From Bathymodiolus thermophilus thioautotrophic gill symbiont (GTDB lineage Bacteria > Pseudomonadota > Gammaproteobacteria > PS1 > Pseudothioglobaceae), in NCBI RefSeq assembly GCF_003711265.1, contig NZ_CP024634.1, forward strand, positions 1,612,001-1,676,000: a DNA stretch of 64,000 bases. Reading direction: 5' to 3'. Shown piece by piece: positions 29,218 through 38,365 of this stretch. The number at the start of each line of letters is the position of its first letter. The stretch's first letter is position 1. Under the pieces are notes generated by a model that was not told where the DNA came from, did no database searches, and worked only from the letters and a program-made list of their open reading frames with translations. The translations under genes and the position numbers were made by a program.

Positions 29218-30459
29218 ATGTGTAATAAAAAATTAATGATAAATAATGCCGATGAAGCGGCATCAACTGTTTTATCTCAAGCAATGATAGCCGCTGATCA
29301 AGGTACTTTTGCAGTAGGCGGATGTATTATCGAGAATAGCAGTGGACGGATAATTAAAGCCATGCATAACAATGCATTAAAATCTCTGTCTACCACGGGC
29401 AAGGTTTTTACTTTTGACCCAACCGCTCATGGGGAGCGTCAATTGGTTTCTTGGTATTACGCCAATAAAACTGCATTGGCACTCCCAGAGCCAAAAGACC
29501 TAACTGTTGTAACAACCCTTGATCCTTGCGCTATGTGTGCGGGAACATTATTAACGGCTGGTTTTAATGTTGCGGTTGTGGCGATTGATGATTTTGCTGG
29601 AATTAATTACAATCAATCATTCTTATTTAATGACTTACCTTCAAATCTTCAAATATTAGCCAAGTCAAAATTTGGCTATTATGCCTGTGGAAACGAAGAC
29701 CAAGATCCAGGTACTTATGTTAGAAAGTATGTAGGTGGGTCTAATGTGGTATTTAGCAATTCCGTTGTTAGTTCAGAAAATCTGATGGGATGTGGTGATA
29801 TTTTTCAATCCAGTGTGAATACAGTTCGTGATAACAGCTCGGATTCTGGCTTAACGCCAGACTTACTTGCCAATCCTGCAAAACTTCCTGACGATTCATT
29901 GATTAAAACATCATTTAGAAAAGCTTATCCTGGGGCATTTAAATTAAGCATACCGAATAGCCGGCTTCCAAATACAGATTTATACGATCTTCTCGTAGAT
30001 GTTAAGAACTCAGTGCCAAATGCAGAAAACTCTGTCGCATTCCTTGATCCATTTGGCAATGTTGTTCTTTGTTTTGCCGACACTTTTGAAGTGAGTCCCA
30101 TACAAACCGCTTTTATGAATGTAACCCAATCCTACGCAAAAATACGCCACGAGTTAATGGACAATGAAGAAGTATACAAAAAGACAGAGGCAACATTAAC
30201 CCATCCTAAATACGGGACTTTTGTCTTTTTAAATGCACCTAACCCAGCTGATCCAGCTACTGTAATGATGTTAGGTGCATACGGATCCACCCTAGAGGGG
30301 TCAGTTCCTCAGATATTCCCGGCAAATCTTCAATACTACAATCACCCTACAGAGGGAACGGTGGAAGAACTTACCTCCTTAATTATGAACCTTCCACCTT
30401 TTTATACTCAATTGGCACAATTATCAATAATGCAAACGGCTGTTAGTTCAAATGAATAG
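29218..30459 (+). CDS. Zinc-dependent nucleoside/cytidine deaminase-fold protein, possibly tandem
   Basis: 413 residues. The N-terminal half has the deaminase signature H71-G-E73 and P103-C104-A-M-C107 with the usual spacing, so zinc-dependent deamination of a base or nucleoside is expected. The C-terminal half looks like a decayed second deaminase domain: AFLDPFGNVVLCF, SPIQTAFMN (about 293-301, where HxE would be) and APNPADPATVMMLG (about 341-353, where PCxxC would be) line up with the N-terminal motifs but lack every zinc ligand. Known deaminases of this class are usually 140-200 residues, so the length is unusual. It stands alone with its own terminator. The substrate is not predictable. 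Confidence 0.7.
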   Translation: MCNKKLMINNADEAASTVLSQAMIAADQGTFAVGGCIIENSSGRIIKAMHNNALKSLSTTGKVFTFDPTAHGERQLVSWYYANKTALALPEPKDLTVVTTLDPCAMCAGTLLTAGFNVAVVAIDDFAGINYNQSFLFNDLPSNLQILAKSKFGYYACGNEDQDPGTYVRKYVGGSNVVFSNSVVSSENLMGCGDIFQSSVNTVRDNSSDSGLTPDLLANPAKLPDDSLIKTSFRKAYPGAFKLSIPNSRLPNTDLYDLLVDVKNSVPNAENSVAFLDPFGNVVLCFADTFEVSPIQTAFMNVTQSYAKIRHELMDNEEVYKKTEATLTHPKYGTFVFLNAPNPADPATVMMLGAYGSTLEGSVPQIFPANLQYYNHPTEGTVEELTSLIMNLPPFYTQLAQLSIMQTAVSSNE

Positions 30460-30524
30460 CCAATACCTAAGGCTTCTTATTTCGAATAAGTTAAACTGAA
30501 AAAAAATGGAATAAAAAGCGAACC

Positions 30525-30560
30525 AAAATGGGCTTGAATTTTAAATTCAAGCCCATTTTT
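30525..30560 (+). terminator. Rho-independent terminator after the deaminase gene
   Basis: A perfect 17-bp inverted repeat (AAAATGGGCTTGAATTT and its complement) separated by one base, running into a T-tract. It is symmetric and could also stop transcription arriving from the pilus locus. Confidence 0.8.
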
Positions 30561-30639
30561 AATGAATAGGCATTTTCATTGGGTGGCTATAGGTGTTATA
30601 TTATTCATTTTATTTTTGGAAATAGTATAACCATGGGCA

Positions 30640-31341
30640 CTATTTTATTTTATCCAATACAATCTGCTGTCCATTTTTTAAAATGGTTATTTGCTCTTTG
30701 TTAAAATCAATGTTTATGATTTTCCAATTGATTCTGATACTGCCTACACTTACAATAGAGGTGTGTCCGTTATATCTGATCGTGGCTTTTGGTTGTGAAT
30801 CCCATATACTAATTCCAACCAGCTCAAACATTTCCTTTGGGTCTTTTTTTGCCTCCTCTTCTTGGTTTTTAAACAGTGATCCAATTGTACTGAACACCCT
30901 TTTTTGAAAAGATTTTTGCTCTTTTGGAATGACTTTACTCTTGTTGTTCGTTTGGACATCAACAAGGGTGTTTTCAAAGTTGCTTAAGGGCTGTTCACTG
31001 CTTGTTATCACCCCTTTCTCCTCCTCTTTGTCACCTTGTTGCCTTGTTGGTAACAGGATATTGGGGGCTTTATCCCCATGGCTTATCACCTTATTTACTG
31101 TTACTGGCTTTTTAGCATGAGCATCTTCATCGCTATTCTCAATAGATTTCTTAAGGTTTAAATCTTGATGCGTGGTGATTAGAGTGTTTTTATCGGTTTG
31201 TTGTTGTCGCTGCTGGACAAGAAAAATTGTGGCAATAGCAAATATGACAACACTAATGATAATTTTTTTACCCATATTTTTCTTTTTTAATTTTTTAATT
31301 TCGATCTGTTTTACAACACTATTTTGATTTTCTTCACTCAT
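30640..31341 (-). CDS. Bitopic membrane protein with GspC/PilP-like C-terminal domain
   Basis: 233 residues. A short cytoplasmic tail (MSEENQNSVV...KKKNMGKK), one membrane segment (IIISVVIFAIATIFLVQQ), a long charged periplasmic linker, and a C-terminal domain (MFELVGISIWDSQPKATI, TSIVSVGSIRINWKIINID, ITILKNGQQIVL). The topology and beta-strand pattern resemble the homology-region domain of type II secretion GspC or type IV pilus PilP proteins that touch the secretin. It lies at the distal end of the pilus locus in the same orientation but is separated by a MITE. ATG 31341 is preferred to the one four codons upstream, though either is possible. Confidence 0.55.
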   Translation of the reverse strand: MSEENQNSVVKQIEIKKLKKKNMGKKIIISVVIFAIATIFLVQQRQQQTDKNTLITTHQDLNLKKSIENSDEDAHAKKPVTVNKVISHGDKAPNILLPTRQQGDKEEEKGVITSSEQPLSNFENTLVDVQTNNKSKVIPKEQKSFQKRVFSTIGSLFKNQEEEAKKDPKEMFELVGISIWDSQPKATIRYNGHTSIVSVGSIRINWKIINIDFNKEQITILKNGQQIVLDKIK

Positions 31342-31372
31342 TATCAACCCCATTATTTAAACTCGGCATATT

Positions 31373-31472
31373 GAGACCCCTGCATTAAAACATAAATATT
31401 AACGAAAGACTGACTTCTAGTCATTTATAAATTTTGCCCTTTATTCAACATCCATACCCAAGAGAAGGGTCT
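31373..31472. repeat. MITE-A relative, 100 bases, with IS5-like end
   Basis: The left end GAGACCCCTGCATTAAAA matches the resident IS element end (GACCCCTGCATTAAA) better than the common MITE-A end; the right end reads GAAGGGTCTT. The interior block TTTGCCCTTTATTCAACA recurs in the copies at 11811 and 38366. It is an intermediate linking the IS and MITE termini. Confidence 0.65.
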
Positions 31473-31507
31473 TGTTGTTTATAATTTTATAAACACAACA
31501 TAGGTTT

Positions 31508-31540
31508 ATCACACCAAGCAATGGTGTGCTAGTTTTTTCT
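31508..31540. terminator. Hairpin followed by T-run inside the pilus locus
   Basis: CACACC, loop AAGCAAT, GGTGTG, then CTAGTTTTTTC on the + strand. The related sequence ACACCCAGTAATGGTATGCTAA is found near 41087, so this may be part of a dispersed repeat rather than a true terminator. The rest of the 465-base gap to 31818 shows no gene. Confidence 0.4.
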
Positions 31541-31818
31541 ACAGATGTTTTTGTTGGAATAAACCATACTCGTTCAAATAAAAATCCCAAAGGTAATCAA
31601 GTGAGCACAATCTAACATCGCCCCTCTTTTAAATGAAATACACTAAAAAAAATCGACTGATAAATAATTATTCAATCTAATTCATTCCATTGCTACCGCT
31701 ATAGATTTGCTTTTAGAGGGGTCGTTTTTTTTGCGCACCTTAAACTTTTTTATTTTCTCAACCCAATCTGGCACTCTTGATCAATATTTATTTAACACCT
31801 GTTGAATGTCAAATACAT

Positions 31819-32019
31819 TTAGTCAATCTTTTTATTCGTATCAGCAGGAGGGGGCGTAACATCTTCCACTTTTAAATCAAGAAACTTTACATCGGTTGAA
31901 TCGTGTTTTGTATCATAAGCCAATAGTTTGCTTGAAATAATTGTCGCTGACACGCTGACAACCACTTTAAATGATGCTGATAAAAATCTTCTTCTATTTA
32001 ATACTTTTACTTCATCCAT
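31819..32019 (-). CDS. Small protein with twin-arginine-like signal in the pilus locus
   Basis: 66 residues. The N terminus NRRRFLSASFKVVVSVSAT has a twin-arginine motif (R-R-x-F-L) followed by a hydrophobic stretch and a possible cleavage site near LLAYD. The mature part (about 35 residues) is charged with a PPPADTNKK tail and no cysteine. The start follows GGAAAGTT, a usable ribosome site. It lies between the PilV-like gene and the GspC-like gene on the same strand. No family recognised; export through Tat to the periplasm is an inference. Confidence 0.5.
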   Translation of the reverse strand: MDEVKVLNRRRFLSASFKVVVSVSATIISSKLLAYDTKHDSTDVKFLDLKVEDVTPPPADTNKKID

Positions 32020-32190
32020 AACAACTTTCCTTTATTTATACTTCTATATTCTATATATTTACAAAAATTTGTAAGCATCAAAAAGCCTACCCGAATTAAC
32101 AACATTGCCATATGTGCGAAACGCCCTACTGGCAAATATTATTAAATTTATCCTTAAAACAATTTGTTTTCACCTTGTTTTGATAATTTT

Positions 32191-33075
32191 CTATTTCAAC
32201 TTATTCCAGTCTCCGTAATCACAAAAAACTTCAGCAAGGCCTGAAATTGAGCTCAACCCTTTTGTACCCAGTCTCCATGTTGATTGATCTTTATCCTCGA
32301 ACCTAGCAGACCAAGATATATTTCTAATACCTAGTATTCCGCCAGGTTTAGTGGTAACACCTTGCACTCTCAAGAAAATTTTAGGTGTGCCTTTTTTAGC
32401 GTTTTCGTGTGAGCAGTTTGGTTTACTTACAACGGCATCTAAACCACCGAGTACCACACTCCCCATCGAAACAAATTGACCGATACCCAGTTTAATACTT
32501 TGCCCATCAAGGTTTATGTCATGAACGCCTATAATTGAATTTCCGCCCATACCAAAATCACCCCTCATAGAACGAAACCCATCTAGCGATAAAAACTGTG
32601 AGAGTGAGAGAGGCCTAGGAATAGAACTTGCACTTGTGTCTCCATTTGGATCGGATAAAAGCCTTGATCCAGGGTACTGAGATGCAATATAAGGTGCTGC
32701 AAAATCTTTGTTGCTTTTTACTCGGACTTCAAAGGTCTTTGAGTCACATGCTGTTATATATGGCGTATTGTAAGGACTTGTTGTCGTAACATAATTCAGG
32801 TATGCCTCAGCGGTGGTCTTAAGTGTATTAATGGCATTATTACATTGGTTTGCAAAATCTGGCCATTTACCCTCATCAGCAAGATAGCCACTAGCCGCTG
32901 CTTGGATATACCCTATTTCTTGCATGGTTCTTTTAACATCCACCTCAATTTGTTCAACAACATTGGCTTCAGCATCTGCTTTAATTTTAATCTGCATGAG
33001 CATTGCAACAACTGCAAGTACAAGCATTAACTCAATTAAAGTAAAACCCAGTTGCTTGTTTTTAATTTTCATCAT
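32191..33075 (-). CDS. PilV-like minor prepilin / pilus tip protein
   Basis: 294 residues starting with a class III prepilin signal (KNKQLGFTLIELMLVLAVVAML), cleavage after G with E+5 present. The middle has GYLADEGKWP and a patch resembling the PilV family of conjugative thin pili (LDGFRSMRGDFGMGGNSI, HDINLDGQSIKLG), where a beta-structured tip binds the target surface. The C terminus is cysteine-paired (NCSHENA and VFCDYGDW). In R64 the PilV tail is exchanged by a recombinase-driven shufflon; no inverted shufflon segments or recombinase are seen here. It overlaps the pilR stop by four bases. Confidence 0.72.
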   Translation of the reverse strand: MMKIKNKQLGFTLIELMLVLAVVAMLMQIKIKADAEANVVEQIEVDVKRTMQEIGYIQAAASGYLADEGKWPDFANQCNNAINTLKTTAEAYLNYVTTTSPYNTPYITACDSKTFEVRVKSNKDFAAPYIASQYPGSRLLSDPNGDTSASSIPRPLSLSQFLSLDGFRSMRGDFGMGGNSIIGVHDINLDGQSIKLGIGQFVSMGSVVLGGLDAVVSKPNCSHENAKKGTPKIFLRVQGVTTKPGGILGIRNISWSARFEDKDQSTWRLGTKGLSSISGLAEVFCDYGDWNKLK

Positions 33076-34217
33076 AATGACAATCCTGTGGCATAAACAC
33101 CTACAAAGAATAATATTGCTGAGAGTAAAAATAAATTCCTAATTAACAGCATTAAAATTGATATTTTTTTTGCTTGTTTTTTTATTTGCACACTCAGAAC
33201 CCCTATCGTACTTTCGACAACTTCACTCCTTATACTTGGATTTTCAATATCAAATATAACCGACAACTGTTTTGATATTTTTTTTGATAACGATGTGTTG
33301 GTAATCGCCTGCGATAATGATTGCCCACTACCAATACAACTAGCCAACTCATTGCCGATATTTTTTTGAATTTTCTGATAAAAACGAACAACTTCAATAT
33401 CCAAATGATTGATTTTTTTTAGTGTGGTATAAATGGGTAAAAAATTCATTGCACTTTTCAAATTTTGCAAATCAGCAACACTTTTCCAAGGTTGCAAACC
33501 CATCAAACGATTAAACATCCTTTGATTGGTAAATGAAAAGACAGCCAAGGTTACTATTGCAGCTGAAGCAAAAACAATGCTACCAATATTATCAACAATA
33601 AAATTTATCAAAGTAATTACAACTGGTTCTGCTATTTTTTTTGCTTTTATAATTTTATTATAAGGATCTGCCAGCATAAATGGCATACCTAAAATCAACC
33701 CTAAAGAAAGAGCGCTAAACGAAATATTTGACAAAATATCAGTTTTGTAAAGTCCACTCTCTTCACTTGATAACTTTAAATATTTTTTAGCCTCCTTGAA
33801 TGCTTGCGACATATCACCAGCACCGCCAGATTCTAAAAGAATAATTATCACTTTATCAACATTAATAGAATCAAGCATTGCTGTTAAAGAAAGGTTTTTC
33901 ATTGCCCATATTTTAGTTTGATTTTTCAAGTTTTTATCATTGGGATAGAAATCTAAAATAGTGTCTACCAATGACTGTTCTAATGTCTTTAAACCCGATA
34001 AATGTGTTGCCTCCAGTGTTGATAAGATAATCAGTAAATCGTCATCTTGGATAATTTTTTTAATTCTACCATATTCTCGATTGTATTTTAAAATTTGGGC
34101 ACAATTAATTGCTAATTTTTTGGCAATATCTTTGGCGATATCGTTACTATCATCATCAATAATAACAACCGATGATGCAACGATATCTGCAACAATATAT
34201 TTAACCAAATATCTCAC
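33072..34217 (-). CDS. Type IV pilus inner-membrane platform protein (GspF/PilR-type)
   Basis: The 381-residue platform protein around which the ATPase works. Hydrophobic segments lie near residues 165-180 (FSALSLGLILGMPFML), 205-230 and the C terminus (KISILMLLIRNLFLLSAILFFVGVYATGL). The cytoplasmic GspF-like domains include LESGGAGDMSQAFKEAKKYL and IGSGQSLSQAITNTSLSKK, the two repeats typical of the family. It sits between the major pilin and the PilV-like gene. Confidence 0.82.
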   Translation of the reverse strand: MRYLVKYIVADIVASSVVIIDDDSNDIAKDIAKKLAINCAQILKYNREYGRIKKIIQDDDLLIILSTLEATHLSGLKTLEQSLVDTILDFYPNDKNLKNQTKIWAMKNLSLTAMLDSINVDKVIIILLESGGAGDMSQAFKEAKKYLKLSSEESGLYKTDILSNISFSALSLGLILGMPFMLADPYNKIIKAKKIAEPVVITLINFIVDNIGSIVFASAAIVTLAVFSFTNQRMFNRLMGLQPWKSVADLQNLKSAMNFLPIYTTLKKINHLDIEVVRFYQKIQKNIGNELASCIGSGQSLSQAITNTSLSKKISKQLSVIFDIENPSIRSEVVESTIGVLSVQIKKQAKKISILMLLIRNLFLLSAILFFVGVYATGLSL

Positions 34218-34222
34218 TGTTG

Positions 34223-34687
34223 CTATTTTTTTAAATAAGTTATTCTGATTGTAAAGTCCGAATCTGTATATGCAGTATTAGGCTTAGAAATCCTAGGCAA
34301 CTCTAAAACATATTCAACAATATCTTTACCTATATCCTTCCTGTCTTCACATGATGTCAGTGGATATGTTAAAACCACTTGATCGTCTGCTGAGGCAATT
34401 GACCATAAATCGCCACAAGCGGTTTTTTCATCAAGTGTCGGGACTTTACGCATCAAACTCTCTTTGTTGCAACCAGATAAATCCCCTCGATGTATTTTTG
34501 AACATAGATTGATTGCAGCAGGAATGGCGACTGTTGTGTCAATTAGCACCCCTCGTTTTGTCCCTTCCGAAAACATTTGACTGCCTGAAAATAGCACAAC
34601 CACAGATAGTACTGCAATAATTGCAATAACAATTACCAGTTCAATCAGTGAAAAACCCCTTTGTTTCATTGTCTTCTCGTCTTTCAT
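34223..34687 (-). CDS. Type IVB major prepilin (PilS/TcpA-like)
   Basis: 154 residues. A short basic leader precedes the cleavage site (KQRG/FSLIELVIVIAIIAVLS), giving a mature protein starting with Phe and Glu at +5. The C-terminal half has the paired cysteines and compact size of thin-pilus and toxin-coregulated pilus major subunits (NLCSKIHRGDLSGCNK, KTACGDLWS, TSCEDRKD). The leader is 11 or 17 residues depending on which ATG (34669 or 34687) is used. It is the likely pilus shaft subunit. Confidence 0.8.
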   Translation of the reverse strand: MKDEKTMKQRGFSLIELVIVIAIIAVLSVVVLFSGSQMFSEGTKRGVLIDTTVAIPAAINLCSKIHRGDLSGCNKESLMRKVPTLDEKTACGDLWSIASADDQVVLTYPLTSCEDRKDIGKDIVEYVLELPRISKPNTAYTDSDFTIRITYLKK

Positions 34688-34716
34688 TTTTTATCCCTTT
34701 ATATTGAATTTAAATG

Positions 34717-36408
34717 TCACTTTCCTTGTGATGCGTTGCACTCCGTGCCAAAGTAAACTTTGGACGGAAGTATTCTGGTTATCTCGTCTAATGTTGTTTT
34801 ACCCTCTTTAACAAGCGTGATGGCACTAGAGTAAATGTCTTTACTTTGCCCTCTTAGGGCTTCAGCATGTATTTTGTCGCTTGAAGCATTGTCAATAATC
34901 ATTTGCTGAAGTATGCTATTAATAACAAATACTTCGGCAACTTGAGTTCTACCCTTATATCCGTATGAACAGTATTGGCAGCCATTGCTATTCGCTTTTT
35001 TAATCAAAATTGAATTGGCGGTAAAATATCCACTGTACTTCTTAAAAAGAGTGTCTTTTTCAGCAGTAACATCAAGTGCACAATATTGACACACTTGCCT
35101 AACGAGCCTTGGCATAATAATGATTGATATTGTTTTTGCAATAGTATCAAGGGCAACTGCAAAGCTGTCTTTGCTACTTGTGCTTTTTAATCTATCAATA
35201 ATATCAAATGATTTATCGGCGTGAATTGTGGTTAAAATTGTATTGCCAACTTCCCTTGTTGCACACACATGGTGGGCTGTTGATTTGTCTCTAATTTCAC
35301 CACAAAATACCACATCTGGGTCAGATCTTAAAATTGCCTTTAAAGCCTGTTCAAAATTAAGATTCTCTTTAATCTCTATTTGTTGTGTATTTGGCAAATC
35401 AACCTCAACTGGATCTTCAACAGACATAACGCTAATGCCATTTCTTTGGCTATGTATTTCAGCTAAAACTGCATAAGCCAATGTTGTTTTACCAGATCCT
35501 GTTGGGCCAGCAATAAAAATTCCAGCGTTATTGTGTTTGCAAAATCTACTGATCTCTTGTACTTGCAAATCTGTTAGCCCTATATCACTCAAAACCCTAA
35601 AAGAGGCGGAACTGATTAGTCGAATGACATAATTAGGAATATGTTTGCCTGCTTGCGCTCCTTTTTTAAATTTCACATGGAGTGGATTTAACTCCAACCT
35701 GAGACTGACAGATTTTTTCTTATTGTCAAAAACATTAATTTTAGAAGTTTCAGATTGGCGTTCTTGAATTGCATTGTATTTACCAATATCAATGCCAAAT
35801 AATACATTGATTTCAGCAGCAATAGATTGAAATGCAGTGTTGCTAACATCTGCTATTTCCGAATTAATTATCATGCCATCTAGTCTAAATTTAAAACATA
35901 TATGGCTGGTATTTCTAGGTTGTATATGGATGTCACTCACACCCAATTCAACGGCTTTTTTAAAAAGTAGAGTAACTATCTTTTTTGAATGAATGGCGTT
36001 CAACTCTTCTTTTTGTGCAGGGGTGTTTTTAAGCAATAAATTGTTGTTAACATTAATTAAACCAATACTGACGCTTGGGTTTAATTTTTCACCCATTAAA
36101 GAGGAATTACGAATTCTAAACGACTCCAAGCTAGAAAAAGGATTGGTGCTGAACGCCAAAAATTCGCCATTATGTTCAACAATCAAATAGGAATCACTGC
36201 TATCAACAACGCGAACATCTGGGTAATCTTTATCAAATGTTGTCAAACCAAGGGTTTCTTTTAGCACTTTTTTTACAGCATCAAATTCCAAATTTTCAAC
36301 CAAATGTGGGATGAGCGTCTCGTCTTCTGACAACAGCACTTCACTTAAACTGTCTGTTTTAACAGATAGCCTGTGTAGTGCTGGCTTGATCTCATCCCAA
36401 ATGCTCAT
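34717..36408 (-). CDS. Type IV pilus assembly ATPase (GspE/PilQ-type)
   Basis: The 563-residue hexameric motor. It shows Walker A (IAGPTGSGKTTLAYA), the Asp box region (ISVMSVEDPVEVDLP), Walker B (DPDVVFCGEIRDKSTA), the His box (TTIHADKSFD) and a C-terminal zinc knuckle with two CxxC pairs (VCQYCALD and GCQYCSYGYKGR). The glycine of the usual Walker B DPDxxxxGEIRD is kept. It overlaps PilP by one base. Confidence 0.9.
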   Translation of the reverse strand: MSIWDEIKPALHRLSVKTDSLSEVLLSEDETLIPHLVENLEFDAVKKVLKETLGLTTFDKDYPDVRVVDSSDSYLIVEHNGEFLAFSTNPFSSLESFRIRNSSLMGEKLNPSVSIGLINVNNNLLLKNTPAQKEELNAIHSKKIVTLLFKKAVELGVSDIHIQPRNTSHICFKFRLDGMIINSEIADVSNTAFQSIAAEINVLFGIDIGKYNAIQERQSETSKINVFDNKKKSVSLRLELNPLHVKFKKGAQAGKHIPNYVIRLISSASFRVLSDIGLTDLQVQEISRFCKHNNAGIFIAGPTGSGKTTLAYAVLAEIHSQRNGISVMSVEDPVEVDLPNTQQIEIKENLNFEQALKAILRSDPDVVFCGEIRDKSTAHHVCATREVGNTILTTIHADKSFDIIDRLKSTSSKDSFAVALDTIAKTISIIIMPRLVRQVCQYCALDVTAEKDTLFKKYSGYFTANSILIKKANSNGCQYCSYGYKGRTQVAEVFVINSILQQMIIDNASSDKIHAEALRGQSKDIYSSAITLVKEGKTTLDEITRILPSKVYFGTECNASQGK

Positions 36409-36884
36409 TACTTCATTGCCCAGTTAATTGTTATTGTTTTTTGAATGTTGTCATTAATGGCACTCGCCAAAGTGACACTTGAATCTGTAATGACTTTAAT
36501 TTTAATGCCATTATCCAAGACATCTCCTACTTGAAAAAAACCGCTGACTCCCCTAAAGGCAACTCTTTTATTAACAATCCCAGCAATTGAGAGCGCATTA
36601 ATATTTACTTCCTTATTTATCACTTGTTTAACATTATTTTGCACTTTTTTAGCAACAATTGGTGCTGCAATAAGAGGGTTATCTGTATCGTTTAAGCATC
36701 CGTCATTATTTTGACATTGCTTTCTAAGTTTTGCCAATTCTGCTTCAAACTTTAATGCTTTAACTTTGTAAGCAAGATAGTTTAGGTTATCTAAACGAGC
36801 TTCTTGTGCTTTAATTGCCGTTTGTGCATCTGCTATATAAGCAGTGCTCAACATAATCATTAGCATTATACTATTTTTAATCAT
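36408..36884 (-). CDS. PilP-like pilus periplasmic protein
   Basis: 158 residues with a signal peptide (MIKNSIMLMIMLSTAYIADA), a helical region (LKFEAELAKLRKQC, matching the early coiled coil of PilP) and a C-terminal beta domain (SIAGIVNKRVAFRGVSGFFQVGDVLDNGIK, shown by its core VAFRGVSGFFQVGD). Such proteins connect the inner-membrane complex to the secretin. Overlaps on both sides show tight coupling. Confidence 0.7.
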   Translation of the reverse strand: MIKNSIMLMIMLSTAYIADAQTAIKAQEARLDNLNYLAYKVKALKFEAELAKLRKQCQNNDGCLNDTDNPLIAAPIVAKKVQNNVKQVINKEVNINALSIAGIVNKRVAFRGVSGFFQVGDVLDNGIKIKVITDSSVTLASAINDNIQKTITINWAMK

Positions 36885-37347
36885 TATTTACTCCAAAAAT
36901 TTGAACTTTTAAAACGCTAGAGCCATTTTTGACTAGCAACTTTTGAATCTGTGCCCTAATAGCATGGTTGACAATTGCTCTATTGACTTTATAGGACAAC
37001 AACACGATGCTTTTGGTATTGCCGCTAATGGCATAAACAAAACCTTTGGAATTTGTATCAAAGGCAACTATTTTAACATCATCAAAAGCCGAAACAATAG
37101 TTTTAAAAATCAACATTTGTTTTGTTAAATTAGCCTTATTGACGGTCAATACACCCTTTAAATTGCTGAGTTGCTGTTGTAAATCACCAATAAACGCTTT
37201 TTCATTGTTAAATTTTTGCTCTAAATATGGTAAATTAATTTCATAAAACTTTTTGCTAAAAACACTATAAATGGCAAATATAATACCTATATTAACAATG
37301 ATCAATATTGCCGATCTTTTAAACTCATTTGATGCATTAAAAGTCAT
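36877..37347 (-). CDS. Bitopic pilus assembly protein (PilM/GspM-like)
   Basis: 156 residues. One membrane segment (RSAILIIVNIGIIFAIYSVF), then a coiled coil (EQKFNNEKAFIGDLQQQLSN), then a small alpha/beta domain. This is the layout of GspM/PilO-type inner-membrane alignment proteins; its size and place also fit PilM of R64-type pili. The assignment is by topology and position only. Confidence 0.6.
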   Translation of the reverse strand: MTFNASNEFKRSAILIIVNIGIIFAIYSVFSKKFYEINLPYLEQKFNNEKAFIGDLQQQLSNLKGVLTVNKANLTKQMLIFKTIVSAFDDVKIVAFDTNSKGFVYAISGNTKSIVLLSYKVNRAIVNHAIRAQIQKLLVKNGSSVLKVQIFGVNND

Positions 37348-38195
37348 AAGTCATCCTTAACTTTCCAAGAAACATCTGCTGTATCGTCAATAAAGTTTCT
37401 GTTGATTGTTAACGCAATATTATTAGTTTTGGCAAGATGCTTCACCATATCTAAATCGCTTAAACTAACCGTTATCACCGCAGAAGATTGTGTTAAATCA
37501 ATGGTGCTATTTTTTATATTAACACTTTCTACAATATATAATAAATTTTCAATATGGGCTTGCTGGATAGTTGCTTCCAACACTATGACACTACCTTTGA
37601 TGTTGTTAATTTCTTCATTCAAATTCATGGCAGTTACTTTTAAGGGGAATAAAGACTTATTTATTTCGCTAAAAGTATTCGCTTTATATTGATAATAAGC
37701 AAATATACCACTTAAAAACAACACATAGAAAACGACATGCTGCAAGATGGTATTACGCCAAAACAGACTGTTTTCTTGTTTTGCTTGCCGCTTTGTCTTA
37801 ATAACTTTAAAAATGTTAAAATTATTGGGATTAACTTCAATATCATTAAATTCATCAAGACGAACAAGATTGGCATCAGCATGTAAAGTTATGCCTTTGC
37901 TTGTGTCAAATGAAATTAAATACAATTCCGTGTCAATAGTAAACTTATATTTAAAATTACTTGAGTAATTAAATTTATAGTTATTTAATATGGTTTGCCA
38001 AAAACCAATTGGATTGGCCTGCTCGGTTATTTTGTAATCGTTTATAAAGCTAATTTCCAAATTGCCAATGGTCTTCTGTTCAGAAATAAAATGGATATCA
38101 TCAACTTCACTTGCGTTATCACTTGCGATAACATGGTCAAGTGCAACATAATAGTTGTGTTTATCGTTATTAAATTGAGTGTTTGGTTTAAACAT
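37344..38195 (-). CDS. Bitopic pilus assembly protein (PilO/GspL-like)
   Basis: 283 residues: a cytoplasmic region of about 150 residues, one membrane segment (QHVVFYVLFLSGIFAYYQY), a coiled-coil stretch (NLNEEINNIKGSVIVLEATI) and a small periplasmic ferredoxin-like domain. This matches the role of PilO in R64-type pili and GspL in type II secretion, recruiting the ATPase to the membrane. It is coupled to the next gene by a four-base overlap and separated from the secretin gene by a MITE insertion. Confidence 0.62.
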   Translation of the reverse strand: MFKPNTQFNNDKHNYYVALDHVIASDNASEVDDIHFISEQKTIGNLEISFINDYKITEQANPIGFWQTILNNYKFNYSSNFKYKFTIDTELYLISFDTSKGITLHADANLVRLDEFNDIEVNPNNFNIFKVIKTKRQAKQENSLFWRNTILQHVVFYVLFLSGIFAYYQYKANTFSEINKSLFPLKVTAMNLNEEINNIKGSVIVLEATIQQAHIENLLYIVESVNIKNSTIDLTQSSAVITVSLSDLDMVKHLAKTNNIALTINRNFIDDTADVSWKVKDDL

Positions 38196-38365
38196 GTTAA
38201 CTGGTTAATTATTCATTGCCTATTTAACGCTTTACCTGATTTAAATGCAAGCGCTTCAGAGTGAAAATTTGAATTATAATATCCGTAGCAAACAACGCAA
38301 TCTCTAGTTAATAAGAATAAACCCAAGGCCTATTCTGTTAATTGTGCGCCACTACTTTTAATACA

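Noticed and set aside
32191-33142. Shufflon at the 3' end of the PilV-like gene
   Set aside because: No short inverted repeats or recombinase gene near the stop codon.
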